Positions 35,381 to 44,455 of a DNA stretch of 64,000 bases are shown here, piece by piece (the stretch's first letter is position 1; the number at the start of each line of letters is the position of its first letter). The notes beneath the pieces were generated by a model. That model did no database searches, was not told the origin of the DNA, and worked only from the letters and a program-made list of their open reading frames with translations. Source of the stretch: Paraburkholderia flava. Lineage in GTDB: Bacteria; Pseudomonadota; Gammaproteobacteria; Burkholderiales; Burkholderiaceae. The position numbers and the translations under genes were made by a program. The DNA lies in the NCBI RefSeq assembly GCF_004359985.1, contig NZ_SMRO01000002.1, positions 2,184,536-2,248,535 on the forward strand, in the 5' to 3' direction.

Positions 35381-35522
35381 CGCCGGTCATCACAGGTACA
35401 GCCGGGATGCAGCGCGCCACGCCCGGCTGACCCGCACAAAGCACCGCGGTTCAAGGTGCACAGCGCAACGGCGCGCGGAGACCTTCCATCATTACGCCAG
35501 AAAACAGAAAGTGAGGAGCACC

Positions 35523-37049
35523 ATGTCCAACCAACGGCTCTCTATCTCTCACGCGGCTCGCGTGACGCTTGCATCGCTGCGTCTGCCGCTCAGCGCCATC
35601 GCGGTGGCATGCGTGCTCGCCGCGTGCGGCGGCAGCAGTGTCAACGCACCGCCCAGCGCGGGTGGCGGCAACACGACACCCCCGCCGAACAACGGCGGCG
35701 GCACCACGCCGGTCACGAACACAGGAACCGCCGGTGTCGTCACGACAGCAGCGAAGACGGTCAACGATCTCGGCAGCACGATCGGTTCGATCGCGATCCC
35801 GGGTCTCAGCCCGCAGGTCACGCAAGGGCTCGGCAACAGCGTGTCGGCCACGAGCAACACGCTGACGTCGCTCGCGAACACGGTCAGCAGCGGGCTCGGT
35901 CAGATCGGCACGACGGCGAATCCGGTCGGCACGACGGTCGCGGGACTCGGCTCGGTCGTCAGCACGACGTCGGGTGTCGTGCAGGGTCTCAGCACCACCG
36001 TCGCCGGACTCGGCACCGGCACGCTCGCGCCGCTGTCGCCGGTCACGACGCCGGTCGCCGGCCTGCTCAGCACGGTCGCGAACGGTGTCAACGCAGGCGG
36101 CACGACGCTCGGCAACGTGCTCGGCTCGGCACCGATCCAGCAGATCACGCAACCGATCAGCACCGCGATCACACCGATCGTGCAAACGGCCGGCCTGATC
36201 ACGCAGACGGTCGGCACGCAGACGGGTCTCGGTGCACCAGTCGGCGGTCTGCTCGCGCAGATCGGCGGCGCGGTGAAGTCGGCGGGTACGACGATCGGCG
36301 GCACGACGAACAACGTGCTCGGCGCGGACGTCGGCAACCTCGTCGGCTCGCTCGGCAACACGATCACCAACGCAGGCGGCCTCGTCAATCCGAATGGGCC
36401 GAACGGCGCTGCGCCGATCCCCGGTCTGATCACGAGCCTGCTCGGCAGCACGAGCGTGAGCGTCGCGAACGGTCCGCCGTCGAATAGCAATCCGTTGAGC
36501 CCGCTGCAAGGCGCGCTCGCGAGCCTCGGACTCGGCACCAACCCGCTCGGCTCGGTGACGTCGCTGCTCGGCGGCACGTCGGGCAGCAATCCGCTGAGCC
36601 CGGTCACGTCGTTGCTGGGTGGTCTGACGGGCGGTCTGTCGTCGAGCACCGGCGGCAGCAATCCGCTGGGTTCGATCACGTCGCTGCTCGGCGGCGCAAC
36701 GTCGGGTTCCGGCGGCAATCTGCTGAGCCCATTGACGTCGCTGCTGGGTGGTGTAACGTCGGGTGCGGGTGGCGGCAATCTGTTGAGCCCGGTGACCTCG
36801 TTGCTCGGCGGCGTAACGTCGGGCACGGGCACAGGTAGCAGCGGCTCGAACCCGCTCGGCGCTGTGACGGGTCTGCTGGGTGGTGTGACTGGTGGTTCGT
36901 CGGGTGGCTCGGCGGCAGGCGGTCTGCTGGCACCGATCACCGGCCTGGTAGGTGGGCTGACCGGCGCACTCGGCTCGGCAACGGGCTCGGGCACGACGAC
37001 TGGCGGTGGCTCGCTTCTGGGTGGTCTGCTTCCCGTAGCACACAAGTAA
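35523..37049 (+). CDS. Gly/Leu-repeat surface lipoprotein 2 (paralogue)
   Basis: A 508-residue lipoprotein; the signal ends AIAVACVLAACGGSS, lipobox LAAC, Gly at +2. A Pro/Asn/Gly linker is followed by a central region clearly homologous to lipoprotein 1: both contain TLAPLS or PLAPLS then TTP, both PIQQIT or PVQQIT then AITPI, and both TQTVGT then TGLGAP. C-terminal repeats read NPLSPVTSLLGGLTGG and NLLSPLTSLLGGVTSG. GAGGAG five bases before the ATG sets the start. It sits 142 bp after lipoprotein 1 and is probably co-transcribed. The pair arose by tandem duplication. Confidence 0.85.
   Translation: MSNQRLSISHAARVTLASLRLPLSAIAVACVLAACGGSSVNAPPSAGGGNTTPPPNNGGGTTPVTNTGTAGVVTTAAKTVNDLGSTIGSIAIPGLSPQVTQGLGNSVSATSNTLTSLANTVSSGLGQIGTTANPVGTTVAGLGSVVSTTSGVVQGLSTTVAGLGTGTLAPLSPVTTPVAGLLSTVANGVNAGGTTLGNVLGSAPIQQITQPISTAITPIVQTAGLITQTVGTQTGLGAPVGGLLAQIGGAVKSAGTTIGGTTNNVLGADVGNLVGSLGNTITNAGGLVNPNGPNGAAPIPGLITSLLGSTSVSVANGPPSNSNPLSPLQGALASLGLGTNPLGSVTSLLGGTSGSNPLSPVTSLLGGLTGGLSSSTGGSNPLGSITSLLGGATSGSGGNLLSPLTSLLGGVTSGAGGGNLLSPVTSLLGGVTSGTGTGSSGSNPLGAVTGLLGGVTGGSSGGSAAGGLLAPITGLVGGLTGALGSATGSGTTTGGGSLLGGLLPVAHK
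36486..36915 (+). repeat. Degenerate tandem repeats in lipoprotein 2
   Basis: About seven units of 16-24 residues share the core (N/L)PLSP(V/L)TSLLGG(V/L)TSG. Spacing is less regular than in lipoprotein 1, suggesting older divergence. Confidence 0.75.
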
Positions 37050-37068
37050 ATCGACAGAACCTGAGAGG

Positions 37069-37106
37069 ACGCCGCGTGCTCTATCGCTTCCCGGAGTACG
37101 CGGCGT
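37069..37106 (+). other. Inverted repeat before the TpsB-like gene
   Basis: ACGCCGCGT at 37069-37077 and ACGCGGCGT at 37098-37106, a perfect 9-bp dyad with a 20-base loop, between lipoprotein 2 and the pore gene. No T-run follows directly; perhaps a partial attenuator. Confidence 0.45.
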
Positions 37107-37211
37107 ATTTGCGTTGCCATGCACTACGAATCGATCGACAGATAAACGTTCGCGATCCAGCCGCAGAGACGGCATACTCGCATCACAAGAACGGCCAACG
37201 AGGGAAATCCG

Positions 37212-38912
37212 ATGAAACTCGGGTATAAAAAATGGACGCTGCTGTTCGCAGCAGTCGCCGCGGGGGCGGCGCATGCACAAAGCAGGCCGGCATTGACCGG
37301 CAACCCGGCGGGCGGCAATCCGATGGATTCGCTGCCGCAGATCAAGGCGCCGGACAAAGGACCCAGCGTGACCGTGCAGGTGCAGTCGCAACCACCGCAA
37401 CTGCAGGAATTGCTCGCTCGTCATCTGACGCCCACGAAGATCCAGATCGAGGGCGTGAAATCGATTTCCTTCGACGATGTCGCGAAGCGCTTCACGTCGC
37501 TCGTCGGCAAGGACATCACAATCGCGGAGCTGATCGAAGTCGCGAACGGCGTGACGAAGATGTATCAGGACCACGGCTACGCGCTGTCGTTCGCGTTCAT
37601 TCCGGCACAGACTTTCGATGACGGCGTCGTGCGCGTGACGATCGTCGAAGGCTATGTGTCGCTCGTCAAGATCACCGGCAAGCCGGGCGCGACCGAAGAC
37701 CGCATCCGCGCGTTCGCCGCGCATATCCAGGACGACCGGCCGCTGCATCGCGCGACGTTCGAACGCTATATCCAGGCGCTCGGTTTGCTGCCCGGCGTAA
37801 AGGTCGCGGCGAACGTGCCGCCGCCGACGACCACCGACGGTGCAACGACGCTCGAGCTGAACGTCACGCGCAAACCGTTCGACGTCGGCATGGGTCTCGA
37901 CTTCAATCACCCCGGCGTGCAGGGTCTGCTGACCGCGACTGAAAACGGTCTCACGTCGCTCGGCGAACAGTTGAGCGTGTCCGCGCTGCTGCCGAAGGGT
38001 CGTGACAACCAAACCTATCTCGCGGTGCATGGCGCGGTGCCGATCGGCAGCAACGGTCTGATCGCGAAGGTCGACGCGACGCACTATCGCGGCAATCCGG
38101 TCGACAACCCGGGCCTGCCCTCGTACGTACAACGCACGGTGGTCAACGATAAGGTCAGCGGTTCGCTTGCGTATCCGGTGATCCTCAGCAACTCGCAGAC
38201 GTTGATCGGCACGGCAAGCGCGTATGCATCGCGCGACCAGGACAGCTACAACAACCAGATCAACGGTCTGAACTTCGGCTTGCGATCGCAGGTACGCGTG
38301 CTGCAACTGCAGGCCGATTACGCGAACGTGCAGACGGGCCAGGTGCGCAAGGCGAGCTTGAATGTCGCAAAAGCATTCGACGTGCTCGGCGCGTCGAAGT
38401 CGTTCGACAGCAACATTCCTGGTCTCGCCGGCCAGAATCCGATCTCGCTGAATTTCGTGCGTACCGGTGCGAGTTTTTCGCAGAGCAACGAATGGCCGCT
38501 CAAGATCGGCACCGTCGTGTCGTTGATCGGTCAGTACAGCCCGAACTCGCTGCCGACCTCCGAACAGATCGCGTTCGGCGCGCAACGTTTCGCGCAGGGT
38601 TACGAGCCGGGCGAGGCATCGGGCGATTCGGGCTGGGGCGCATCGTTCGAAGTGAACCGGCCGATCGCGATCGGCTACACGTACCTGCAAACGTTCACAC
38701 CGTATGTGTCGTTCGACATGGCGCGCGTCTATCTGCACTCCGGCACACCGTCGCCGTCGAAACTCTCGTCGGTGTCGCTCGGTTTTCGGGTGACCGATGC
38801 GAAGTACTACAGCCTGGATCTGTCGGTGGCCAAACCGATCGCCGACGCGCCGGTCGAAAGCGCGTCGCGCAGCCCGCGTATCAACGCGGCGTTTTCCTAT
38901 CAGTTGAACTAA
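37212..38912 (+). CDS. TpsB/FhaC-like two-partner outer-membrane transporter
   Basis: A 566-residue outer-membrane protein: signal peptide (WTLLFAAVAAGAAHA, cleavage near 22), a linker, POTRA-type domain (about 75-155; DITIAELIEVANGVTKMYQD, FIPAQTFDDGVVRVTIVEGY), then a beta-barrel of alternating aromatic strands. At the loop-6 position where ShlB/FhaC proteins have VRGY/F, this has A461-Q462-G463-Y464 in RFAQGYEPGEASGDSGWG, so the invariant Arg is Gln. No filamentous-haemagglutinin-like TpsA gene lies nearby; the two repeat lipoproteins are the natural candidate clients. It is 162 bp after lipoprotein 2. Confidence 0.85.
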   Translation: MKLGYKKWTLLFAAVAAGAAHAQSRPALTGNPAGGNPMDSLPQIKAPDKGPSVTVQVQSQPPQLQELLARHLTPTKIQIEGVKSISFDDVAKRFTSLVGKDITIAELIEVANGVTKMYQDHGYALSFAFIPAQTFDDGVVRVTIVEGYVSLVKITGKPGATEDRIRAFAAHIQDDRPLHRATFERYIQALGLLPGVKVAANVPPPTTTDGATTLELNVTRKPFDVGMGLDFNHPGVQGLLTATENGLTSLGEQLSVSALLPKGRDNQTYLAVHGAVPIGSNGLIAKVDATHYRGNPVDNPGLPSYVQRTVVNDKVSGSLAYPVILSNSQTLIGTASAYASRDQDSYNNQINGLNFGLRSQVRVLQLQADYANVQTGQVRKASLNVAKAFDVLGASKSFDSNIPGLAGQNPISLNFVRTGASFSQSNEWPLKIGTVVSLIGQYSPNSLPTSEQIAFGAQRFAQGYEPGEASGDSGWGASFEVNRPIAIGYTYLQTFTPYVSFDMARVYLHSGTPSPSKLSSVSLGFRVTDAKYYSLDLSVAKPIADAPVESASRSPRINAAFSYQLN

Positions 38913-38925
38913 AGCCTCGTAGCGT

Positions 38926-38947
38926 CAGGCACGGTGATCCGTGCCTG
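38926..38947 (+). other. Hairpin after the TpsB-like gene
   Basis: CAGGCACGG, loop TGAT, CCGTGCCTG: perfect 9-bp stem 13 bp after the stop. There is no T-run, so a transcript-end stabiliser or Rho-assisted end is likely. Confidence 0.6.
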
Positions 38948-39105
38948 CTGATTAGAGGTTCCACTATCAAACTGGCGCAGCAGTTTCGCGCGAGTTTCAC
39001 GTATTCTGCCCGGACAGCTTGAAGACAGCACAAGGCATGGCGTTGCCCGAGACAACACGACGCCGCGCGACTACCATCGCGACGATTTTCTACCCGGAGG
39101 AAGAC

Positions 39106-39591
39106 ATGACGCATTTCACCCAGCGCGCCCGTTCGATGGTGCTCGGCACCGCAAAACACGCCGCGGTAGCGGGCGCCCTGCTCGTCTGCGCGGTCGCTGC
39201 GATGGCACAGACCGATACCCCCGTCGGCACGTGGCAAACCATCGACGACAACACCCATCAGCCGAAAGCACTCGTGCAGATCACGCAGGACGCGGACGGC
39301 TCGCTGTCCGGCAAGGTGATCAAGGGCCTGGGCCCGAACGATCAACCCGATCGCCGCTGCACCGCCTGCACCGACGCGCGCAAGGACCAGCTGATTCTCG
39401 GCATGACGATCATCAACGGGATGAAGAAGGACGGCGACGGCTGGGACAACGGCCAGATCCTCGACCCGGAAAACGGCAAACTCTACAAGTGCAAGATGCA
39501 CCTCGACGAAAATGGCCAGAAGCTGGTCGTGCGCGGGTATATCGGCATCTCGCTGCTCGGCCGTTCGCAGACGTGGAATCGCCAGCAGTAG
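39106..39591 (+). CDS. DUF2147 exported protein
   Basis: A 161-residue protein with a Sec signal (AAVAGALLVCAVAAMAQ, cleavage near 35) and a DUF2147 beta-barrel-like domain: VGTWQTIDDNTHQPKALVQI, LSGKVIKGLG, DRRCTACTDARK, GWDNGQILDPENGKLYKCKM, VVRGYIGISLLGRSQTW. These are usually periplasmic or secreted; the function is unknown. CGGAGGAAG at 39095-39103 fixes the start; an upstream ATG at 39037 in the same frame is not needed. Confidence 0.88.
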   Translation: MTHFTQRARSMVLGTAKHAAVAGALLVCAVAAMAQTDTPVGTWQTIDDNTHQPKALVQITQDADGSLSGKVIKGLGPNDQPDRRCTACTDARKDQLILGMTIINGMKKDGDGWDNGQILDPENGKLYKCKMHLDENGQKLVVRGYIGISLLGRSQTWNRQQ

Positions 39592-39708
39592 TCGTCGTTC
39601 CGAACGTTCGACCAGCGCGTACGCGGCGGCGCATCCGATTCTGAAAATGCGTTCGCCGGTGCGCCGCTTATCGACTTGCGCGACGTTTGCGATGTGACGT
39701 GTGCGAGG

Positions 39709-40173
39709 TCACATCGTCGGTAACGCGGTCACTAAAGGTAGCGGTGCCGGTAAGGACGCGGGCACTACGATAGCCGGTACGGATAACGAAAGAGCCGGCA
39801 CATTACGCGCTTCGATGTCACTGCCCGATTGCACACCTGTCGCATCTTTACGCGGAACACGCCGCCGCGTGCGCGCGCTCACCGTATGCAGCAACCCATG
39901 GCTCGCGACGCCGAACAGCGTCTCCAGTACCCGCTGCAGCACGCCCGATTGCAACCACAGCTTGAAGCGCCGATGACACGTCTGGTACGGCGGATACCGG
40001 CGCGGCATCGACGACCACGTCGCGCTGCTATAGATCACCCACAGCACGCCGTTGAGCACCGAGCGCGTATTCGCGAGCGGCCTGCCACGCATGTCACGTC
40101 TCGGCCGCAGTTCGGGAATCAGCGGGGCCACGCGCAGCCATTCTTCGTCGGTCATATCTCGATGCGGACTCAT
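39709..40173 (-). CDS. Isolated DUF4096 (IS5-type) transposase N-terminal protein
   Basis: A 154-residue protein. Residues 1-95 match the N-terminal DNA-binding part of IS4/IS5-type transposases (MTDEEWLRVAPLIPELRP, GRPLANTRSVLNGVLWVI, RYPPYQTCHRRFKLWLQSG, LQRVLETLF). The remaining 60 residues are Pro/Ala/Val-rich and show no DDE catalytic residues. AAAGGAG six bases upstream suggests it is translated. I found no terminal inverted repeats or target duplication, so it is a decayed or domesticated fragment rather than an active insertion sequence. Confidence 0.7.
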   Translation of the reverse strand: MSPHRDMTDEEWLRVAPLIPELRPRRDMRGRPLANTRSVLNGVLWVIYSSATWSSMPRRYPPYQTCHRRFKLWLQSGVLQRVLETLFGVASHGLLHTVSARTRRRVPRKDATGVQSGSDIEARNVPALSLSVPAIVVPASLPAPLPLVTALPTM

Positions 40174-40295
40174 GCGGATCTCCTTTGTCGGAACGATGAC
40201 AACGAAGATAGCGACGCATTCGCGCGCAGGACATCAGAACAATCCGAATCTCGAAATGGATTACGCTTATTTCGCTACGCCGCTTGATACCCCGC

Positions 40296-41393
40296 TTACG
40301 TGAGCGACGTATCGACGAGACGCCGTGGCGCGTCCAGATATTCCTTCGACTGCATCTCGACGATCCGCGAAACGGTCCGCGTGAATTCATTCGCCATCGG
40401 ACCTTCCACATAGAGTTGCTCGGGCGGCACAGCAGCCGACATCAGCAGCTTGACCTTGTGGTCGTAGAACACGTCGATGAGCCACGTGAAGCGGCGCGCT
40501 TCGGATTGCATCCGCGGTGTCATCTGCGGCACGCCCGACAGGATCACCGCGTGGAAGCGGCTCGCCAGCTCGAGATAGTCGTTCTGCGAGCGCGGACCGC
40601 CGCACAGCGTCGCGAAGTCGAACCACACGACACCGTCGGCACGCCGTAGCGCTTTCAGTTCGCGCTTCTCGATACGCAACAGCGGGCTTTCGTCAGGTAC
40701 CGCGGCGAGCCGCGCGAACGCGTCGCGCAACGCCTTGTCGGACGCTGCGCCGAGTGGCGTGTGATAGATCTCGACCTGCGCAAGCGTGCGCTGCCGGTAG
40801 TCGACGCCCGCGTCGACGTTGATCACGTCGAGCTTCGTCTTGATGAGCTCGATCGCGGGCAGCACGCGGTCGCGATGCAACCCGTCCGGATACAGCGTGT
40901 CCGGATCGTAGTTGGACGTCATCACGAACTGCACGCCGTTGTTGAACAGCCGGTCGAGCAAGCGATACAGGATCATCGCATCCGCGATGTCCGACACGTG
41001 GAATTCGTCGAAGCAGATCAGCCGGTAGCGCTTCGCGACACGGCGCGCGAGTTCGTCGAGCGGATCGGCCTGCCCTTTCAGCTCTTCGAGTTCGCGATGT
41101 ACCTCGCGCATGAATTCGTGAAAATGCAGCCGCGTCTTGCGCTGGATCGGCACGATCGTGAAGAAGCTGTCCATCAGGAAGCTCTTGCCGCGTCCGACGC
41201 CGCCCCACATGTAGATCCCGCGCGGCAGATCCGGATGAATGATCAGCTTCTTGAACGCGTTCGAGCGGCGCGACTTGTACTCGCTCCATTCGTCGTAGCA
41301 CCGCTGCAGACGGTCGACCGCCGCGCGTTGCGCCGGGTCCGACTGGTAGCCCCGTGTCTGCAGTTCGTTTTCGTAGTATTCGGTGACGTTCAT
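40296..41393 (-). CDS. zapE: ZapE (AFG1-like ATPase)
   Basis: A 365-residue P-loop ATPase that in E. coli acts at the division ring on FtsZ. Walker A is WGGVGRGKSFLMDSFF (about 57-72), Walker B LICFDEFHVSDIADAM, and FVMTSNYDPDTLYPDGLHRD holds sensor I. The length is usual. The start at 41393 (MNVTEYYE) is chosen because the extension to 41435 runs into the terminator hairpin of the odh operon. It is the first gene after that operon and can be read from its own promoter. Confidence 0.93.
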   Translation of the reverse strand: MNVTEYYENELQTRGYQSDPAQRAAVDRLQRCYDEWSEYKSRRSNAFKKLIIHPDLPRGIYMWGGVGRGKSFLMDSFFTIVPIQRKTRLHFHEFMREVHRELEELKGQADPLDELARRVAKRYRLICFDEFHVSDIADAMILYRLLDRLFNNGVQFVMTSNYDPDTLYPDGLHRDRVLPAIELIKTKLDVINVDAGVDYRQRTLAQVEIYHTPLGAASDKALRDAFARLAAVPDESPLLRIEKRELKALRRADGVVWFDFATLCGGPRSQNDYLELASRFHAVILSGVPQMTPRMQSEARRFTWLIDVFYDHKVKLLMSAAVPPEQLYVEGPMANEFTRTVSRIVEMQSKEYLDAPRRLVDTSLT

Positions 41394-41404
41394 CGTGCGG
41401 CCAG

Positions 41405-41443
41405 AAAAAAAGCAGGCGGGTGGGATCGAACCCACCCGCCTGC
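41405..41443 (-). terminator. Intrinsic terminator of the 2-oxoglutarate dehydrogenase operon
   Basis: GCAGGCGGGTGGG (41412-41424), loop ATCGAA, CCCACCCGCCTGC (41431-41443): a perfect 13-bp stem. On the minus strand it is followed by seven Ts (41411-41405). It separates lpdA from zapE. Confidence 0.93.
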
Positions 41444-41520
41444 GTCGTGATGCCGGATGCCGCCGGTGTGACCATCGGAGGCAACCGGTCGGCCGGACCG
41501 CGAAAGGTCCGGCGTGCGCG

Positions 41521-42951
41521 TTACATGTTCAGCGCGCGTTTGTCGACGGCGAGCGCGGCTTCGCGCATCACCTCGGACAGCGACGGGTGCGGGTGGCAGA
41601 TCCGGCCGATGTCTTCCGACGCCGCCTTGAACTCCATCGCGACCACGGCTTCGGCGATCAGATCGGACGCGTTCGCCGAGATGATGTGCACGCCGAGCAG
41701 CTCGTCGGTCTTCGCATCGGCGATCATCTTGACGAAACCGTCCGCCTTATTGATGCCGAGTGCGCGGCCGTTCGCCATGAACGGGAACTGGCCCGTCTTC
41801 ACTTCGCGGCCCTCGGCCTTCAGCTGCTGTTCCGTCTTGCCGACCCACGCGATTTCCGGTTCGGTGTAGATCACCCACGGAATGCAGTTGTAGTCGATGT
41901 GCGGCTTCTGGCCGTCGATCACTTCCGCGACCAGCACGCCTTCGTCTTCCGCCTTGTGCGCGAGCATCGGGCCACGCACCACGTCGCCGATCGCGTACAC
42001 GTTCGGCACGCTCGTCGCGCAGTGGTCGTCGACGTCGATGAAGCCGCGTTCGTTCGCCTTCAGACCGATCGCTTCGAGGCCGAGGTTGTCGGTGTTCGGC
42101 ACGCGGCCGATCGACACGATCAGGCGATCGGCGTCGAGCGTCTGCGCGTTGCCGTCCTTGTCCGTGTACGCGATCGACACGCCCTTGTCCGACGTCTTCA
42201 CTTCGCCGACCTTCACGCCGACGTGAATGTCGAGGCCCTGCTTCTTGAACTGCTTCGCGGCTTCCTTCGCGAGCGACTGGTCCGCCGCGCCGAGGAATTC
42301 CGGCAGCGCTTCGAGCACGGTCACGTCGGCACCGAGGCGGCGCCACACCGAACCGAGTTCGAGGCCGATCACGCCGGCGCCGATCACGGCGAGTTTCTTC
42401 GGCGTCGATTCGAAGCTCAGTGCGCCTTCGTTGTCGGCGACGATCTTGTTGTCGACCGGAATGTTCGGCAGATGACGCGCCTTCGAACCCGTCGCGATGA
42501 TCACGTTCTTCGCGGTGACGACTTCGGTATCGCCCTCGCCGCTCACTTCGATCTGCACGCCGGCGTCGGTGCGGCCGGTGAACTTGCCATGGCCCTTCAG
42601 CCACGTGATCTTGTTCTTGCGGAACAGGAACTCGATACCCTTCGTCATCTTCTCGACGATGCCGTCCTTGCGACCCATCATCTTCGCGATGTCGACCTGC
42701 ACATTCTCGACGCTGATGCCGTGGTCGGCGAGGTGGTGCGATGCATTCTCGAACTCTTCCGACGAAGCGAGCAGCGCCTTCGACGGAATGCAGCCGACGT
42801 TCAGGCAGGTGCCGCCGAGCTTCAGCGTGCCGGCCGGGTTCTTCCATTTCTCGATACACGCGACGCTCTTGCCGAGCTGCGCAGCGCGAATCGCCGCGAT
42901 ATAGCCGCCGGGGCCGGCGCCGATCACGACGACGTCAAATTCTTTGGACAT
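41521..42951 (-). CDS. lpdA: Dihydrolipoyl dehydrogenase, E3 of 2-oxoglutarate dehydrogenase
   Basis: A 476-residue flavoprotein disulfide reductase. FAD motif [17 protein letters not shown], redox disulfide [13 protein letters not shown] (Cys near 49 and 54), second FAD motif [12 protein letters not shown] motif [16 protein letters not shown]-terminal active base HPHPSLSE. It reoxidises dihydrolipoamide on OdhB, reducing NAD. AAAGGA lies five bases before the ATG. Last gene of the sucA-odhB-lpdA operon, before a strong terminator. Confidence 0.97.
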   Translation of the reverse strand: MSKEFDVVVIGAGPGGYIAAIRAAQLGKSVACIEKWKNPAGTLKLGGTCLNVGCIPSKALLASSEEFENASHHLADHGISVENVQVDIAKMMGRKDGIVEKMTKGIEFLFRKNKITWLKGHGKFTGRTDAGVQIEVSGEGDTEVVTAKNVIIATGSKARHLPNIPVDNKIVADNEGALSFESTPKKLAVIGAGVIGLELGSVWRRLGADVTVLEALPEFLGAADQSLAKEAAKQFKKQGLDIHVGVKVGEVKTSDKGVSIAYTDKDGNAQTLDADRLIVSIGRVPNTDNLGLEAIGLKANERGFIDVDDHCATSVPNVYAIGDVVRGPMLAHKAEDEGVLVAEVIDGQKPHIDYNCIPWVIYTEPEIAWVGKTEQQLKAEGREVKTGQFPFMANGRALGINKADGFVKMIADAKTDELLGVHIISANASDLIAEAVVAMEFKAASEDIGRICHPHPSLSEVMREAALAVDKRALNM

Positions 42952-43034
42952 GACAATCCTTTCGATAACGGAGCAGCGCGCCGCCGTATTGCGTGGCGCG
43001 CGCCGCTCCGGTTCAAGCCGATGCGGGAGACAGG

Positions 43035-44312
43035 TTACAGATCGAGCAGCAGACGCGCCGGATCTTCGAGCGCATCCTTCATCGCGACGAGCGACAGCAC
43101 CGCTTCGCGGCCGTCGATGATCCGGTGGTCGTAGGACATCGCCAGATAGTTCATCGGGCGGATCACGATCTGGCCGTTCTCGACCACTGCGCGTTCCTTC
43201 GTCGCATGCACGCCGAGGATCGCCGATTGCGGCGGGTTGATGATCGGCGTCGACAGCATCGAGCCGAACACACCGCCATTCGAGATCGAGAACGTACCGC
43301 CGGTCATTTCTTCGATCGACAGCTTGCCGTCCTTCGCCTTCTGGCCGAATTCGGCGATCTTCTTCTCGATGTCGGCGAGGCTCATCTGATCCGCGTTGCG
43401 CAGGATCGGCACGACGAGGCCGCGCGGCGAACCGACGGCGATACCGATGTCGAAGTAGCCGTGATAGACGATGTCGTTACCGTCGATCGACGCGTTGACG
43501 AGCGGGAATTTCTTCAGCGCATGGACGGCCGCCTTCACGAAGAACGACATGAAGCCGAGCTTCACGCCATGTTCCTTCTCGAACTTGTCCTTGTACTTGT
43601 TGCGCAGATCCATCACCGGCGCCATGTTCACTTCGTTGAACGTCGTGAGGATGGCGTTGGTTTGCTGCGACTCGAGCAGACGCTCGGCGATACGCGCACG
43701 CAGACGCGACATCGGCACGCGTTGTTCCGGGCGGTTGTTCAGCCATGCGTCGGCCGATGCGGGCGCCTTGACGTCCGGCAGCGACGGCTTTGCAGCCTTC
43801 GGTGCAGCCGGTGCCGCTGCGGGTGCGGCCTTTGCGGCCGGTGCCTGACCTGCGCCCAGCACGTCGCCCTTCGTGATGCGACCGTCGCGGCCGGTGCCGG
43901 CGACGTCGCCCGACGACAGGTTCTGCTCGGCCATCAGCTTCGTCGCCGCCGGCGATGCCGCCGTGCTTGCACCGGCTGCAGCAGCCTGCGCCGCCGGATG
44001 CTGCGTCGCGGCCGGAGTCGACTCGGGTGCCGGCTTCACTTCGGCTTCGACAGCCGCTGCGCCTGCCTTGCCTTCCGTATCGATCTTCGCGATCACTTCA
44101 TCGGCAACAACGGTATCGCCGTCGTTGCGCACGATCTGCGCGAGCACGCCTGCCGACGGTGCCGGCACTTCGAGCACGACCTTGTCGGTTTCGAGTTCGA
44201 TGAGGATTTCGTCCTGGGCGACAGCTTCGCCCGGCTTCTTCTTCCACGTCAGCATGGTGGCTTCCGAAACCGACTCGGACAGCTGGGGGACTTTGACTTC
44301 AACAATAGCCAT
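43035..44312 (-). CDS. odhB: Dihydrolipoamide succinyltransferase, E2 of 2-oxoglutarate dehydrogenase
   Basis: A 425-residue E2. One lipoyl domain with the modified Lys in [14 protein letters not shown] (K43), an Ala/Pro linker, a peripheral-subunit-binding domain ([20 protein letters not shown], about 120-155), a second Ala/Pro linker, then the catalytic domain with [20 protein letters not shown] and the His-Asp motif [13 protein letters not shown]. It forms the core of the complex that makes succinyl-CoA. AGGAAA precedes the ATG. It lies between sucA and lpdA. Confidence 0.97.
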   Translation of the reverse strand: MAIVEVKVPQLSESVSEATMLTWKKKPGEAVAQDEILIELETDKVVLEVPAPSAGVLAQIVRNDGDTVVADEVIAKIDTEGKAGAAAVEAEVKPAPESTPAATQHPAAQAAAAGASTAASPAATKLMAEQNLSSGDVAGTGRDGRITKGDVLGAGQAPAAKAAPAAAPAAPKAAKPSLPDVKAPASADAWLNNRPEQRVPMSRLRARIAERLLESQQTNAILTTFNEVNMAPVMDLRNKYKDKFEKEHGVKLGFMSFFVKAAVHALKKFPLVNASIDGNDIVYHGYFDIGIAVGSPRGLVVPILRNADQMSLADIEKKIAEFGQKAKDGKLSIEEMTGGTFSISNGGVFGSMLSTPIINPPQSAILGVHATKERAVVENGQIVIRPMNYLAMSYDHRIIDGREAVLSLVAMKDALEDPARLLLDL

Positions 44313-44416
44313 GTGATTTTCCTGAATACGTATCTGGAGACAACGAACCTTGAGCGGGCCGCCAGCCGTTCAATGCGCGCATGAAGAAAGTTTGGGGCGC
44401 ATTCCGGACGCGGCAC

Positions 44417-44439
44417 GGGAAAGCGCGCTGCGCTTTCCC
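44417..44439 (-). other. Intercistronic hairpin between sucA and odhB
   Basis: GGGAAAGCGC, loop GCT, GCGCTTTCCC: perfect 10-bp stem 17 bp after the sucA stop, no T-run. It probably sets relative mRNA stability of E1 and E2 messages. Confidence 0.65.
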
Positions 44440-44455
44440 GCTTCGGCTGTCGTGT

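Noticed and set aside
33668..37049. Collagen-like proteins
   Set aside because: Gly is frequent but there is no Gly-X-Y triplet periodicity or proline pattern; the repeats are 16-29 residues long.
35451..38738. A 1095-codon minus-strand open frame
   Set aside because: It lies opposite the repeat lipoproteins and the TpsB-like gene, is extremely Arg/His/Ala-rich and is explained by GC-rich third positions of the real genes.
39592..40295. A complete insertion sequence
   Set aside because: No terminal inverted repeats, no target duplication and no DDE domain could be seen.
41411..41443. A tRNA T-arm, because the hairpin loop contains GATCGAACC
   Set aside because: The perfect 13-bp stem with a T-run on the minus strand is an intrinsic terminator; the rest of a tRNA is absent.
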